Below are positions 26,722 to 35,464 of a stretch of DNA of 64,000 bases, in pieces. Location: assembly GCF_965278975.1 (NCBI RefSeq), contig NZ_OZ257126.1, positions 2,046,001 through 2,110,000 of the forward strand, read 5' to 3'. A model generated the notes under the pieces. The model did not search any database, was not told the origin of the DNA, and worked only from the letters and a program-made list of their open reading frames with translations. This stretch comes from Ferrovibrio sp965278975. GTDB lineage: Bacteria; Pseudomonadota; Alphaproteobacteria; Ferrovibrionales; Ferrovibrionaceae. Position 1 is the stretch's first letter; the number at the start of each line of letters is the position of its first letter. The translations under genes were made by a program, and so were the position numbers.

Positions 26722-28815
26722 ATGTCCATGAGTAAGGGTGCGGCGCGTATTGCGGTCGATATCGGCGGTACTTTCACCGATATCGTGCTGGATCAGGGCG
26801 AGAAGCGGTGGACCGGCAAGGTGCTGACCACGCCGCAGCGGCCTGCCGAAGGCTTCATGACGGCGATCCGCCAGATCATGGCCGAGGCTGGCTTGCAGCC
26901 GGATGCGGTGAGTGGGGTGATCCACGGCACCACGCTGGGCACCAACGCGCTGATCGAGCGCAAGGGCGCGCGCACTGCCTTCCTCACCACCGGCGGTTTC
27001 CGTGATGTGCTGGAGATCGGCTATGAGAATCGTTTCGATCAGTATGACCTGATGATCGAGAAACCGGCGCCGCTGGTGCCGCGCAGTCTGCGTTTTACCG
27101 TGGCGGAGCGCGTCGGCGCCAACGGCAGTGTGATCCTGCCGCTGGACGAAGCCGGCGTACGTGCCGTCGTGCCGGAACTGCGCCGCCAGGGCGTGCGCAG
27201 CCTTGCCATAGGTTTTCTGCAGGCCTTCACCAATCCGGTACATGAGGAACGCGCCCGCGACATCCTGCTCCAGGAAATGCCGGAGCTTTCCATCTCGCTG
27301 GCCGCCGAGGTCTGCCCCGAGATCCGCGAATACGACAGATTCTCGACCGCCTGCGCCAATGCCTATATCCGCCCGATCATGCAGACCTACCTGGATGACC
27401 TGGAAGCGCAGATGCACGCGGCAGGCTTCAACTGCCCGATTTTCCTGATGACCTCCAGCGGCGCCATGACCAGTGTGGAAGTGGCCAAGCAGTTCCCGGT
27501 GCGTCTGGTGGAATCCGGCCCCGCCGGTGGTGCGCTGCTGGCCGCCCAGGTGGCGCTGGAATGTGGACTGGACAAGGTGCTGTCCTTCGACATGGGCGGC
27601 ACCACGGCGAAAATCTGCTTCATCGATAAGGGCCTGCCGCAGGCTTCACGCAGCTTCGAGGTCGGCCGTGTCTACCGCTTCACCAAGGGCAGCGGCCTGC
27701 CGTTGCGCATCCCGGTGATCGAGATGATCGAGATCGGTGCCGGCGGTGGCTCGATTGCGCGCATCAATGAACTCGGCCTGCTCACCGTGGGGCCCGACAG
27801 CGCCGGTTCCGAGCCTGGTCCGGTCTGCTATGGCCGTGGCGGCACCGAGCCGACCGTGACCGATGGCGATTTCGCTACCGGGCGCATCGACCCCGACCGC
27901 TTCGCGCGCGGTGCCTTCACGCTCGATGCGGCCAAGACGGCGGCGGCCTTGGGCGAATTCGGCGCCAAGCTGGACCTGACCGCCGATCAGGCCGGCCTGG
28001 CGATTGCCGAGACGATTGAAGAAACCATGGCGAATGCCGCGCGTGTGCATGCCATCGAGGGCGGCCGCGATGTGTCGAGCTACACCATGGTGGCGTTTGG
28101 CGGCGCCGCGCCGCTGCATGCGGTAGCGGTAGCCAAGCGGCTCGGCATCGGTCGCATCGTGGTGCCGAGTTCGGCTGGCGTCGGCTCGGCGGTGGGATTT
28201 TTGCAGGCGCCGATTGCCTTCGACTTGGCGCAGAGCTGGTACCAGCGCACGAATGAAATGGATTTCGCGGCGGCCAATGCGCGGCTCGATGCCATGCGCA
28301 GCCAGGCTGCCGCGCTGATCCGCTCGGCCACCACGGCTCCGCTGGTCGAGCGCGGCAGTGTGCTGATGCGCTATATCGGCCAAGGGCATGAGATCGAGGT
28401 GGAACTGCCGACGCGACCGCTGGTGCAGGCTGACCGCGCTGCCCTACATGAGCTGTTCGTCGCCGCCTATACCAAGCTCTATGGCCGCTCGATTCCGGGC
28501 CTGGCTTCGGAAATCCTGAGCTGGTCGCTGCGGCTCGGCACTGTGCCGGCGGCGGTGCAACCGCTGGCGCCACCATCGGCCGTGCCAAAGCTGGCGAAAG
28601 CCCAGGCCGAACGGCCATGGACCGACCCGGAAAGCGGCCAACGTGAATCCTTGGCGATCTGCGACCGCGCCATGCTGGACAGCAGCATGCGCCTGCAGGG
28701 GCCGGCGGCGGTGGTGGAAAGCGAGACCACGACTATTGTGCTCAAGGGCTATGCCCTGGGCGTGAATGAAGGCGGATACTTGGTGATCGACCGCCAGGAA
28801 GGGGCTGTGCAATGA
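26722..28815 (+). CDS. hyuA: hydantoinase/oxoprolinase A-type subunit
   Basis: 697 residues. An actin-like ATPase fold with phosphate loop VDIGGTFTDIVL, then VIHGTTLGTNALIERKGA, LSFDMGGTTAKICFID and MVAFGGAAPLHAVAVA. With HyuB it drives ATP-dependent opening of cyclic amides or imides (hydantoins, 5-oxoproline) or carboxylation of ketones in the acetone-carboxylase branch. The ATG at 26722 is picked for the GGAAG 5 bases upstream; a GTG at 26716 and ATG at 26728 are alternatives. The stop overlaps hyuB (ATGA). Confidence 0.9.
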   Translation: MSMSKGAARIAVDIGGTFTDIVLDQGEKRWTGKVLTTPQRPAEGFMTAIRQIMAEAGLQPDAVSGVIHGTTLGTNALIERKGARTAFLTTGGFRDVLEIGYENRFDQYDLMIEKPAPLVPRSLRFTVAERVGANGSVILPLDEAGVRAVVPELRRQGVRSLAIGFLQAFTNPVHEERARDILLQEMPELSISLAAEVCPEIREYDRFSTACANAYIRPIMQTYLDDLEAQMHAAGFNCPIFLMTSSGAMTSVEVAKQFPVRLVESGPAGGALLAAQVALECGLDKVLSFDMGGTTAKICFIDKGLPQASRSFEVGRVYRFTKGSGLPLRIPVIEMIEIGAGGGSIARINELGLLTVGPDSAGSEPGPVCYGRGGTEPTVTDGDFATGRIDPDRFARGAFTLDAAKTAAALGEFGAKLDLTADQAGLAIAETIEETMANAARVHAIEGGRDVSSYTMVAFGGAAPLHAVAVAKRLGIGRIVVPSSAGVGSAVGFLQAPIAFDLAQSWYQRTNEMDFAAANARLDAMRSQAAALIRSATTAPLVERGSVLMRYIGQGHEIEVELPTRPLVQADRAALHELFVAAYTKLYGRSIPGLASEILSWSLRLGTVPAAVQPLAPPSAVPKLAKAQAERPWTDPESGQRESLAICDRAMLDSSMRLQGPAAVVESETTTIVLKGYALGVNEGGYLVIDRQEGAVQ

Positions 28816-30458
28816 GCGACAAGCTGTCTGGAGCGATGTCCGGCATCCGCCGTCAATTGATGTGGAACCGGCTGATCTCGGTGGTGGAAGAACTGGCGCA
28901 GACGCTGATCCGCACCGCCTTCTCCACCTCCACCCGCGAGGCCGGCGACCTGGCGGCGGGCGTGTTCTCGCCCGATGGCCGCATGATCGCCCAGGCGATC
29001 ACCGGCACACCGGGCCATATCAATTCCATGGCCATGGCGGTGGGGCATTTCCTCAAGGAACACCCGGTGGAAACCATGGAGCCGGGCGATGTGTTCATCA
29101 CCAACGATCCCTGGAAGGCCAGCGGGCATCTGAACGATTTCACCGTGGTGTCGCCGGCGCATATCGGTAACCGCGTGGTGGCGATGTTTGCCGCCACGGT
29201 GCATGTCGCCGATATCGGCGGCCTCGGCGTGGGTACAGAGGCGCGCGACGTCTACCAGGAAGGCATCTATGTGCCGATCATGCCGCTGGCCCGGCGCGGC
29301 AAGCTCGACGAGACGCTGATGCGCATGATCCGCAGCAATGTGCGCGAGCCGATGCAGGTTGAGGGCGACCTGCACTCGCTGATCGTGAGCAACCAGGGCG
29401 GCATCGACCGCCTGCTGCCGATGATGCATGAATTCGGCCAGGATGATCTGGGTGAATTGGCCGAATTCATCTTCAGCACCTCGCGCGCGGCGATGATCCG
29501 TGCCATCCAGGAATTGCCGAAAGGCACCTACCATAACCGTATGACCATCGACGGTTTCGATGCCCCGGTGCAGATCGTGGTGTCGGCGACCATTGAGGAT
29601 GAACGCATCCTGATCGATTTCGACGGCACCAGCGGACTTTCCCAGGCCGGCATCAACGTGCCGAAATGCTATACCGATGCCTATACCAGCTTTGGCGTGC
29701 GCTGCGTGGTCGGCTCGCGCATCCCGAACAATGCCGGTTCGCTGGCCGTGGTGCAGGTGACGGCGCCCGAAGGCTGCATCCTCAATGCGCCGCATCCGGC
29801 ACCGGTGGCGGCACGCCACATGATCGGCCAGATGCTGCCGGATGCAGTGCTGGGCTGCCTGCATCAGGCAGCGCCCGACCGGGTGCCGGCGGAAGGCGCT
29901 TCCTGCCTGTGGAATATCCGCGTCGCCGGTGGCCCGGGCACGCCGGGCCTGGCGGCTGACCGGCGGCATAACAGCCGGCGCTTCGGCATCACCACATTCA
30001 ACGCCGGCGGCGCCGGTGCTCGGCCGATCTCGGATGGCCTTTCGGCTACGTCATTCCCCGCCGGTGTGCGCAACGTGCCGCTGGAAATCGTCGAGACGAT
30101 GACGCCGCTCGTCTTCTGGCGGAAGGAATTGCGCGAGAATTCCGGCGGCGCCGGTCAGTGGCGCGGCGGCGATGGCCAGATCATTGAGCTTTCCCATGCC
30201 GAGGGTGAACCCTTCACGCTCAATGCCACGTTCGAGCGCGTCGATAATCCGGCGCGCGGCCGCGCCGGCGGCGAGGATGGCAAGCCTGGCCGCGTGCGGC
30301 TGGCATCGGGCCCGGTGCTTAAGGCCAAGGGGCGCCAGACCGTGCCTGCGGGCGACCGCCTGATCGTCGAGATGCCGGGTGGTGGTGGTTTTGGCAAGCC
30401 CGAGGAGCGTTCGGCAGCGATGCGCGCGCGTGACAAGGAAGAGAACCGCACCGGCTGA
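28812..30458 (+). CDS. hyuB: hydantoinase/oxoprolinase B-type subunit
   Basis: 548 residues. The N-terminal RLISVVEELAQTLIRTAFST and TGTPGHINSMAMAV, the mid-protein PGDVFITNDPWKASGHLNDF and the glycine-rich C-terminus VEMPGGGGFGKPEERS are the family hallmarks. It supplies the metal-dependent active site for the HyuA ATPase. Last recognisable gene of the run that starts at tctC; no clear terminator follows. Confidence 0.92.
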   Translation: MSDKLSGAMSGIRRQLMWNRLISVVEELAQTLIRTAFSTSTREAGDLAAGVFSPDGRMIAQAITGTPGHINSMAMAVGHFLKEHPVETMEPGDVFITNDPWKASGHLNDFTVVSPAHIGNRVVAMFAATVHVADIGGLGVGTEARDVYQEGIYVPIMPLARRGKLDETLMRMIRSNVREPMQVEGDLHSLIVSNQGGIDRLLPMMHEFGQDDLGELAEFIFSTSRAAMIRAIQELPKGTYHNRMTIDGFDAPVQIVVSATIEDERILIDFDGTSGLSQAGINVPKCYTDAYTSFGVRCVVGSRIPNNAGSLAVVQVTAPEGCILNAPHPAPVAARHMIGQMLPDAVLGCLHQAAPDRVPAEGASCLWNIRVAGGPGTPGLAADRRHNSRRFGITTFNAGGAGARPISDGLSATSFPAGVRNVPLEIVETMTPLVFWRKELRENSGGAGQWRGGDGQIIELSHAEGEPFTLNATFERVDNPARGRAGGEDGKPGRVRLASGPVLKAKGRQTVPAGDRLIVEMPGGGGFGKPEERSAAMRARDKEENRTG

Positions 30459-30581
30459 GGCCTGTGGCTGGCCTAGCCCGGATATAGGCGCCGCAACCCC
30501 AGGTATGGCTGATACCGGCAGAGATTCCGTCAAGGGCGCCAGCGGATTGCTCGCCCCGGATTGCAGGCTCTTTCGCAAGCT

Positions 30582-30609
30582 TTGACAATCCAGTATTCCA
30601 TGCTAAATT
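30582..30609 (+). promoter_or_regulatory. candidate promoter of the lasso peptide precursor
   Basis: TTGACA at 30582-30587 is followed after a 16-base spacer by TAAATT at 30604-30609. A transcript would start near 30616, about 33 bases upstream of the precursor ATG. The sequence is a good sigma70-type match in an otherwise GC-rich intergenic stretch (30459-30648) where nothing else was recognised. Confidence 0.55.
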
Positions 30610-30648
30610 GCGGGATAATGAGTTTTTTTGCCCCTGTGCAGGTTTGCA

Positions 30649-30819
30649 ATGACCCTTCCTGAGAATGATGAAAAGTCCGGGACGCCTATGGCGAAAAGCC
30701 ATGCTTTGCGGCCATGGTCGACGCCTGTGCTTACTGTTGGGTCAGTCGACGAAGTGACGCGCTCCGGGTCTACCTCGTCCAAGAATGACGGCTCGTCAGT
30801 CTACTCCCCCAACTCGTGA
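30649..30819 (+). CDS. lasso peptide precursor (A protein)
   Basis: 56 residues from the ATG at 30649 (AGG 6 bases upstream), or 43 residues from the ATG at 30688. The leader contains WSTPVLTVGSVDEVT, an exact fit to the Y/W-x2-P-x-L-x3-G-x5-T recognition pattern of lasso leaders. With the conserved Thr at position -2, the core is SGSTSSKNDGSSVYSPNS: Ser1 is the amine donor, Asp9 the ring acceptor (nine-residue macrolactam), followed by a nine-residue tail that ends in Ser. If cleavage were one residue later, Gly1/Asp8 would give an eight-residue ring, but Thr would then be at -3. The lasso cyclase gene follows 73 bases downstream. Identity rests on motif plus context; no homologue comparison was possible. 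Confidence 0.85.
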   Translation: MTLPENDEKSGTPMAKSHALRPWSTPVLTVGSVDEVTRSGSTSSKNDGSSVYSPNS

Positions 30820-30892
30820 CTCTCGATGTTCTACACCGGGCACCACGATGCGCGGTCAACATACGAAACGTTTCTGACCTCACGCGGGCCTT

Positions 30893-32827
30893 GTGAGCGA
30901 TTTCGCCGGCTTGATATGGTGGTCCGGCGGGGATGCCTTTTCCCAACAGGAACAATATCTCCTTGATGCGTTTCGACGGCTTCCCGGCTTTGGTCCTGTA
31001 GTCACGGCCCGTGTAGGCACTGCCAGCATTGCCTTCTGCCAGTCGGCGGCGGCGCTGGAGGATAGGCTGGAACGCCGGCCCTTGGCTGCGGGCGGTGTGA
31101 TCTCCATGTTCGATGGTCGTGTGGACGGGCGGGAGGCTTTGGCCCGGCGCCTGGACAAGCCGTCAGCGACAACCCCTGATACGGCCCTCGCCCTGGCAGC
31201 GTTCCAGCGCTGGGGGGCGGATGCGCCGCGCGAGATGCTGGGAGAATTCTCCTGGGCCGTGTGGGATGGGGATGCGGGCCGGCTGATCCTGGCCCGTGAT
31301 GTATCGGCGTCGCGGGCCTTGTATGTCTACCGGAGTGGTGACTGCATCGCCTTCGCCACCGGTCTGCGGACACTGCTCTCCCTGCCCGGGGTACCGCACG
31401 AGATCGATGAACAGGGGCTGGCGGAATTCGTCACCTTGTTACCCGGCCGTGACGGGCGGACCATTTACTGCAACGTGCGGCATGTGATGCCGGGCACCAC
31501 GCTTGTCATCGGACCTGACACCCTGCGGCAGGCTGAAAACTGGAAGCCCGAACCCTGCTCTGTTCCCCGCCAGCCGATGGCTTGTGCCGAGGCGGTCCGC
31601 GAACTGTTTGATACGGCCATGCGGGACCGGCTGCGCACCATCGGCCAGGTGGCGGTTTCATTGAGTGGGGGACTCGATTCTTCCATCATCGCCGGTGTGG
31701 CCGCCAAGCAGCGAGCCCCGGCTACCGTGCTTGGCCTTGCCCTGGTTCCCCCTACCGGCGTACCGCTGGTGGTTGATCCGGGCTGGCAGCCGGACGGGCG
31801 GCCACAGTTGCAGGCCATGGAACGCAAACATGACAATCTTCGTGTCCATTATATCGAGCCGCCGATAGACCCTATCGATGCCGACCCCACCTCCGTATTT
31901 ATTGCCACAGGACAGCCGACAACCCTTGCCCCGAATCTCTCCTGGAATCTCGCCGCTTGGCGTGCCGCCGCCGCCGCCGGTGCGCGCAGCATGTTCACCG
32001 GCGAGGACGGCGAGATGTCCGTCACTCATTACGGATCACTGCCGGCGATGGTCCGTCAGGGCAGCATCTGGCGCGCACTCCGGGAGGTCTGGAATCTCTC
32101 GCGCCGTGGCAAGGGCGGGCTTCGGCAACATCTGGATGCAGCCTTCTTCGGCGGCCGCCTGGCACAGTTCCGCTGGAAAGGGGCAAAGCTCGGTGATTGG
32201 GAATATTTCAGTCCGATCAACCCCGACCTTGCGGCATCGGCTCGGGTGCGGGAGAGCCTGATCGCCGAGAGGGCGCCGGGGGGCTATCGGCACAAACCGC
32301 CCGGCTATGCCGAAGCGTTCGATATCTACCTGCGCCGACGCGCCGGCATGGTGGACAATATCGCAGCCCTGCGGGCGCTGACCGGCATCAGCCATACTTG
32401 CCCCTTCGCGGACCGGCGGTTGCTGGAATTCTGCTTTTCCCTGCCGGAATCCATGTTCATCCGCGACGGACATTTACGTTGGTTGGCCCGCTTCGCATTC
32501 CGCGATGTGCTGCCGCCCGACGTGCGCGACAACCCGTCAAAGGCTGAACAGAATCCGGAATGGTTCCACAATCTCAGTCTGCGGCGCGCACGGCTGCATG
32601 AACAACTGGCCTATATCGAGGAATCGGCCCTCGCGCGCCGGGCGTTGAACATACCCCGCCTGAAGGCGTTGCTGAATCGCTGGCCAGCCTCGGCAAAGGA
32701 GGCCCAGGCAGCGGGCCCTGCCTATCGATCGATCCTCGTGCGTGGCCTCCATGTCGGCTCTTTCCTGCGCTGGATCGATACGTCCAACAGCGCCACCATT
32801 GCAGATGACCGCAGACATGACCGGTGA
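30893..32827 (+). CDS. lasso cyclase, asparagine synthetase B homologue (C protein)
   Basis: 644 residues from a GTG start. The N-terminal glutaminase-like domain (1-200) lacks the catalytic N-terminal Cys (Ser is residue 2), as in other lasso cyclases that do not use glutamine. The C-terminal ATP-pyrophosphatase domain carries the PP-loop SLSGGLDSSIIAG at about 256-268, and TGEDGEMS and CPFADRRLLEF later on. It adenylates the core Asp side chain and joins it to the new N-terminus. It lies directly downstream of the precursor on the same strand and converges with the tailoring genes. Confidence 0.88.
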   Translation: MSDFAGLIWWSGGDAFSQQEQYLLDAFRRLPGFGPVVTARVGTASIAFCQSAAALEDRLERRPLAAGGVISMFDGRVDGREALARRLDKPSATTPDTALALAAFQRWGADAPREMLGEFSWAVWDGDAGRLILARDVSASRALYVYRSGDCIAFATGLRTLLSLPGVPHEIDEQGLAEFVTLLPGRDGRTIYCNVRHVMPGTTLVIGPDTLRQAENWKPEPCSVPRQPMACAEAVRELFDTAMRDRLRTIGQVAVSLSGGLDSSIIAGVAAKQRAPATVLGLALVPPTGVPLVVDPGWQPDGRPQLQAMERKHDNLRVHYIEPPIDPIDADPTSVFIATGQPTTLAPNLSWNLAAWRAAAAAGARSMFTGEDGEMSVTHYGSLPAMVRQGSIWRALREVWNLSRRGKGGLRQHLDAAFFGGRLAQFRWKGAKLGDWEYFSPINPDLAASARVRESLIAERAPGGYRHKPPGYAEAFDIYLRRRAGMVDNIAALRALTGISHTCPFADRRLLEFCFSLPESMFIRDGHLRWLARFAFRDVLPPDVRDNPSKAEQNPEWFHNLSLRRARLHEQLAYIEESALARRALNIPRLKALLNRWPASAKEAQAAGPAYRSILVRGLHVGSFLRWIDTSNSATIADDRRHDR

Positions 32828-32833
32828 CGGAGC

Positions 32834-32860
32834 TTAGAGCCTACTGTCAGTGTGCTCTAA
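32834..32860. terminator. inverted repeat between convergent lasso operons
   Basis: TTAGAGC at 32834-32840 pairs with GCTCTAA at 32854-32860 around a 13-base loop. It lies between the stop of the cyclase gene and the stop of the opposing sulfotransferase gene, which it overlaps. The position suits a two-way terminator, but the stem is only 7 base pairs and no T tract is present. Confidence 0.35.
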
Positions 32861-33687
32861 AGATAGCCAAGCTCCGCCATGACGTGGTGATGGGCCGCCT
32901 CAATGGTTGCAACCTGTCTGGCTGAAAGCGTATCGCGCCAGCCTCCGGCCACCCCGCGACGGAAAAACCGTACATCCGGCCCCGCCTTCTCCCTGAAGCC
33001 AAATCGTTCCTCGGCTGCGCGCAGAGCATCGAAGCGGGTGGCGGCCACAGCCCTGGCAATATGTTCTGCCGAAGCTTGCCAACCCAGGTGATTGGCCGCA
33101 TCTGACAAGGCCTTCACGGGATCGGCGAGCATATCCTCATAGCGCAGCAGCAGCAGCCGGATAGGCGCACCCATCCAACTCCTGACATGCTCACTCCAGG
33201 TCAGAAGCTCCTGCTGGATCTGCGACATGCCATGTAGCTCGCCACGCGCAAGCATTGCATGCGGATCATTCATGAAAGCGATCGCTTCATCAATGCACAC
33301 CGAAAGGTGGTGAGCCAACGAGACGGCTACATCCCGCGGGTCACGCACAATGTAAATGGCACCAGCCGTCAGGTTCGGAGGGAAAAGCGGCCGGCCATCC
33401 GTAATCGTCCATGCCTCGTGCACCTTGCGCAACTGCGGTTTCTTGAGCCATGCCGCTTCCAGCCTGAAAAAATCCGGCAGCAGGGCCTGGGCCTCTGCCG
33501 CGGTCAGGTCGGCAGTATCGATATCGACCATCTCGTCTATGGCTGCGCGATCACCGCTTATGGGGGCGAAAAGCTTGGTGGTCGTGAAATCAGGTGGTGC
33601 ACCACCCCGGTCCAGACTGGACAGGGACAGTCGCAGCCAGGTGTTCCCAGATTTGGGATAGGATGCGAGCCAGTAATAGCTGCTCAT
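32857..33687 (-). CDS. PAPS-dependent sulfotransferase in lasso cluster
   Basis: 276 residues. The 5'-phosphosulfate loop YPKSGNTW is at 10-17, the 3'-phosphate-binding segment in IYIVRDPRDVAVSLAHH about residue 110-125, and the C-terminal FFRRGVAGGWRD is the conserved terminal binding motif. It transfers sulfate from PAPS to a hydroxyl or amine. Its ATG overlaps the kinase stop (ATGA), so it is co-translated with a predicted lasso-peptide kinase. Likely targets in the peptide are Tyr14 or one of the Ser/Thr residues, which is inference. A small-molecule or membrane-lipid substrate remains possible. Confidence 0.85.
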   Translation of the reverse strand: MSSYYWLASYPKSGNTWLRLSLSSLDRGGAPPDFTTTKLFAPISGDRAAIDEMVDIDTADLTAAEAQALLPDFFRLEAAWLKKPQLRKVHEAWTITDGRPLFPPNLTAGAIYIVRDPRDVAVSLAHHLSVCIDEAIAFMNDPHAMLARGELHGMSQIQQELLTWSEHVRSWMGAPIRLLLLRYEDMLADPVKALSDAANHLGWQASAEHIARAVAATRFDALRAAEERFGFREKAGPDVRFFRRGVAGGWRDTLSARQVATIEAAHHHVMAELGYL

Positions 33688-34604
33688 TCCGGCAGACCTG
33701 CTCCGGCTCCATGACGCGCCACGATGTCCATCACCGTCGCATCGACCTGTCCTATATCCATCAGACGAGCCAGACGAGCCCCGGGAACGGCCATCAACCG
33801 CAGCAGCGCAGCCATCACCGCGTCCCGCTGTCCCATGCGGAATGCGGACATGCGCCGGTACACGGCATCCACCAGCGCCTCCATGGACATGGCCCCCCGC
33901 AGCCGCTCCTCGCCGGCATGTCGCCGATCCTTGGCCGTCTTCAGATGATAGAGGGCTCTCAGCGGCAGGGCGGTACTTCGGAAGCCGGCGGTTACTGGCA
34001 AATGGTATTTCTCAAGCTCCGGTCGGATACGCTCCAGGTCACGGAACGGAATCTCCATTCCCTCAAGGGCGTCCCGCCACAGCTTGATCCGGGGGAAGGA
34101 CGGCAGGACAAGGGGGCCACCAGGCGCGGTCATATCAAGAACCGTGATATCATCCGCCAGAATGTGATAGCCGCGGCGCAGGAAAGCGGCGGCAAGAGTT
34201 GATTTGCCTGCACCGGAATGGCCCGCGAAAGCCACGGCCTTCCCGTCGATCTCTACGCATCCCGCATGCAGAGGCAGCAGGCCCCGCTGGTGGCACAGGA
34301 AGCCGAAGACACTGCCCAGGAGGAACAGACGGACAGTCGGGGCACTGGCACCGGGATGGGGCTGCAGGGTGACACGCCGCCCCCCTTCGACCAGATAGGA
34401 GGCGGTTCCGGCGATAGTGTAAAGACAGGTGCCGTCACGGGCCGTACGGAGAAGCGGACCCTCGTGCAGCGGGTCCTCCAGGCGGCCCGGCACATCACCG
34501 ATAATGATCTCTATATCCGCCGGACGATCCTCGCCGCTCCACGGCAGCAGTTCCGGCAGCGGCAGCTCGGAGGCGACCCGCAGGCCGCACAGAGCATAAG
34601 TCAT
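33684..34604 (-). CDS. HPr kinase/phosphorylase-like serine kinase of lasso cluster
   Basis: 306 residues. The C-terminal half resembles the HPr kinase core: LLPLHAGCVEIDGKAVAFAG, Walker A GHSGAGKS (128-135) and the DD pair in ILADDITVLD (about 149-157). Homologues in paeninodin-type lasso clusters phosphorylate the C-terminal Ser of the precursor, and the precursor here ends in Ser. The N-terminal 95 residues have no recognised domain. It lies between the unknown six-Cys protein (50 bases upstream) and the sulfotransferase (overlapping). Confidence 0.83.
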   Translation of the reverse strand: MTYALCGLRVASELPLPELLPWSGEDRPADIEIIIGDVPGRLEDPLHEGPLLRTARDGTCLYTIAGTASYLVEGGRRVTLQPHPGASAPTVRLFLLGSVFGFLCHQRGLLPLHAGCVEIDGKAVAFAGHSGAGKSTLAAAFLRRGYHILADDITVLDMTAPGGPLVLPSFPRIKLWRDALEGMEIPFRDLERIRPELEKYHLPVTAGFRSTALPLRALYHLKTAKDRRHAGEERLRGAMSMEALVDAVYRRMSAFRMGQRDAVMAALLRLMAVPGARLARLMDIGQVDATVMDIVARHGAGAGLPE

Positions 34605-34654
34605 GGTAACGTTTCCAAAAGGGGGAAACCGGGAGGGGGGTACATGGCTCGGGG

Positions 34655-35464
34655 TCAGGGGTCGTACTTCAGCGTTTCCGGAAAAAGTCGCCGCCCACCG
34701 GTGAGCTCAAGATAGCTGTCATCACCGATCCTGTAGGCTTGCCTGATCCACATCAGCAGGGCCTGACCCCGTGATACAGGGGGCTTGGCGTATGGAGCGA
34801 CAGAGATCCGTGACAGCAAGTCACGCTCAACCTCGGCTAAGGCCTCGGGAAACACATATTGATCAGACGGACCGCAATGCATCTCGTATTCCGTGCATCC
34901 ACGCTTGATCGAAATGGGTGTCCTGTCCAGGCAGCCTTTCGCGGCCAGGGCCTCCCTGACCTTCCAGTATATTTTGCGGGCCTGCTCAAGGCCCTCCGCA
35001 TAGAAATAGGCGCCATAGATGTCCGTCGAATAGGGCGCATCCATGTCCGGCTGGAACTTGGAAGGGTAGGGCTCTGCCACGGTGGCATCGTGAACGGCGA
35101 CAAGGTCGGTAACTTTGCGTGGACTCACCTTGACCTTGTAGCAGTTGCGACAAGTCCACGGCACTTGCGCGCGTTCATAGACATGATCAAACAGGAACAG
35201 CAGTTTGCGGCAGGGATAGGGCCAAGTCACCTTGTTATAGACCGTGCGGTCGTTCGGGCGCTCGTCCGCTGGCAGTACATAGGTACCATCCGCCGCGCGG
35301 TCCAATTTGCCCGTTGATACCGCACGCTCCAGATTCTCGCCGACAGTGTGGCGGCCGATACGGTATGACAGATGATCGGCTTCGGCATCGGGTGCCGCCG
35401 AGGCCAGGCAATCCGAAGGCGCGGTTTCTCCGGTGTCCTGGTCAGTCAATATCGACGAGCCCAT
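34655..35464 (-). CDS. unrecognised six-cysteine protein of lasso cluster
   Basis: 269 residues, cytosolic by appearance (no signal or membrane segment). I do not recognise the family. Visible features are WPYPCRK (Cys85), a CxxC pair in WTCRNCYK (Cys105, Cys108), Cys178, and KRGCTEYEMHCGPSDQY (Cys190, Cys197), plus DIYGAYFYAEGLEQARKIYW. These read like a structural or redox metal site inside a mixed alpha/beta fold. It lacks the Cys-His-Asp pattern of the transglutaminase-like B2 leader peptidase yet occupies the slot after the PqqD gene where B2 normally lies, overlapping it by 23 bases. Confidence 0.75.
   Translation of the reverse strand: MGSSILTDQDTGETAPSDCLASAAPDAEADHLSYRIGRHTVGENLERAVSTGKLDRAADGTYVLPADERPNDRTVYNKVTWPYPCRKLLFLFDHVYERAQVPWTCRNCYKVKVSPRKVTDLVAVHDATVAEPYPSKFQPDMDAPYSTDIYGAYFYAEGLEQARKIYWKVREALAAKGCLDRTPISIKRGCTEYEMHCGPSDQYVFPEALAEVERDLLSRISVAPYAKPPVSRGQALLMWIRQAYRIGDDSYLELTGGRRLFPETLKYDP

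Noticed and set aside
30628..30648. Upstream TTG extension of the lasso precursor
   Set aside because: It adds seven residues without a ribosome-binding site; ATG at 30649 or 30688 is better supported.
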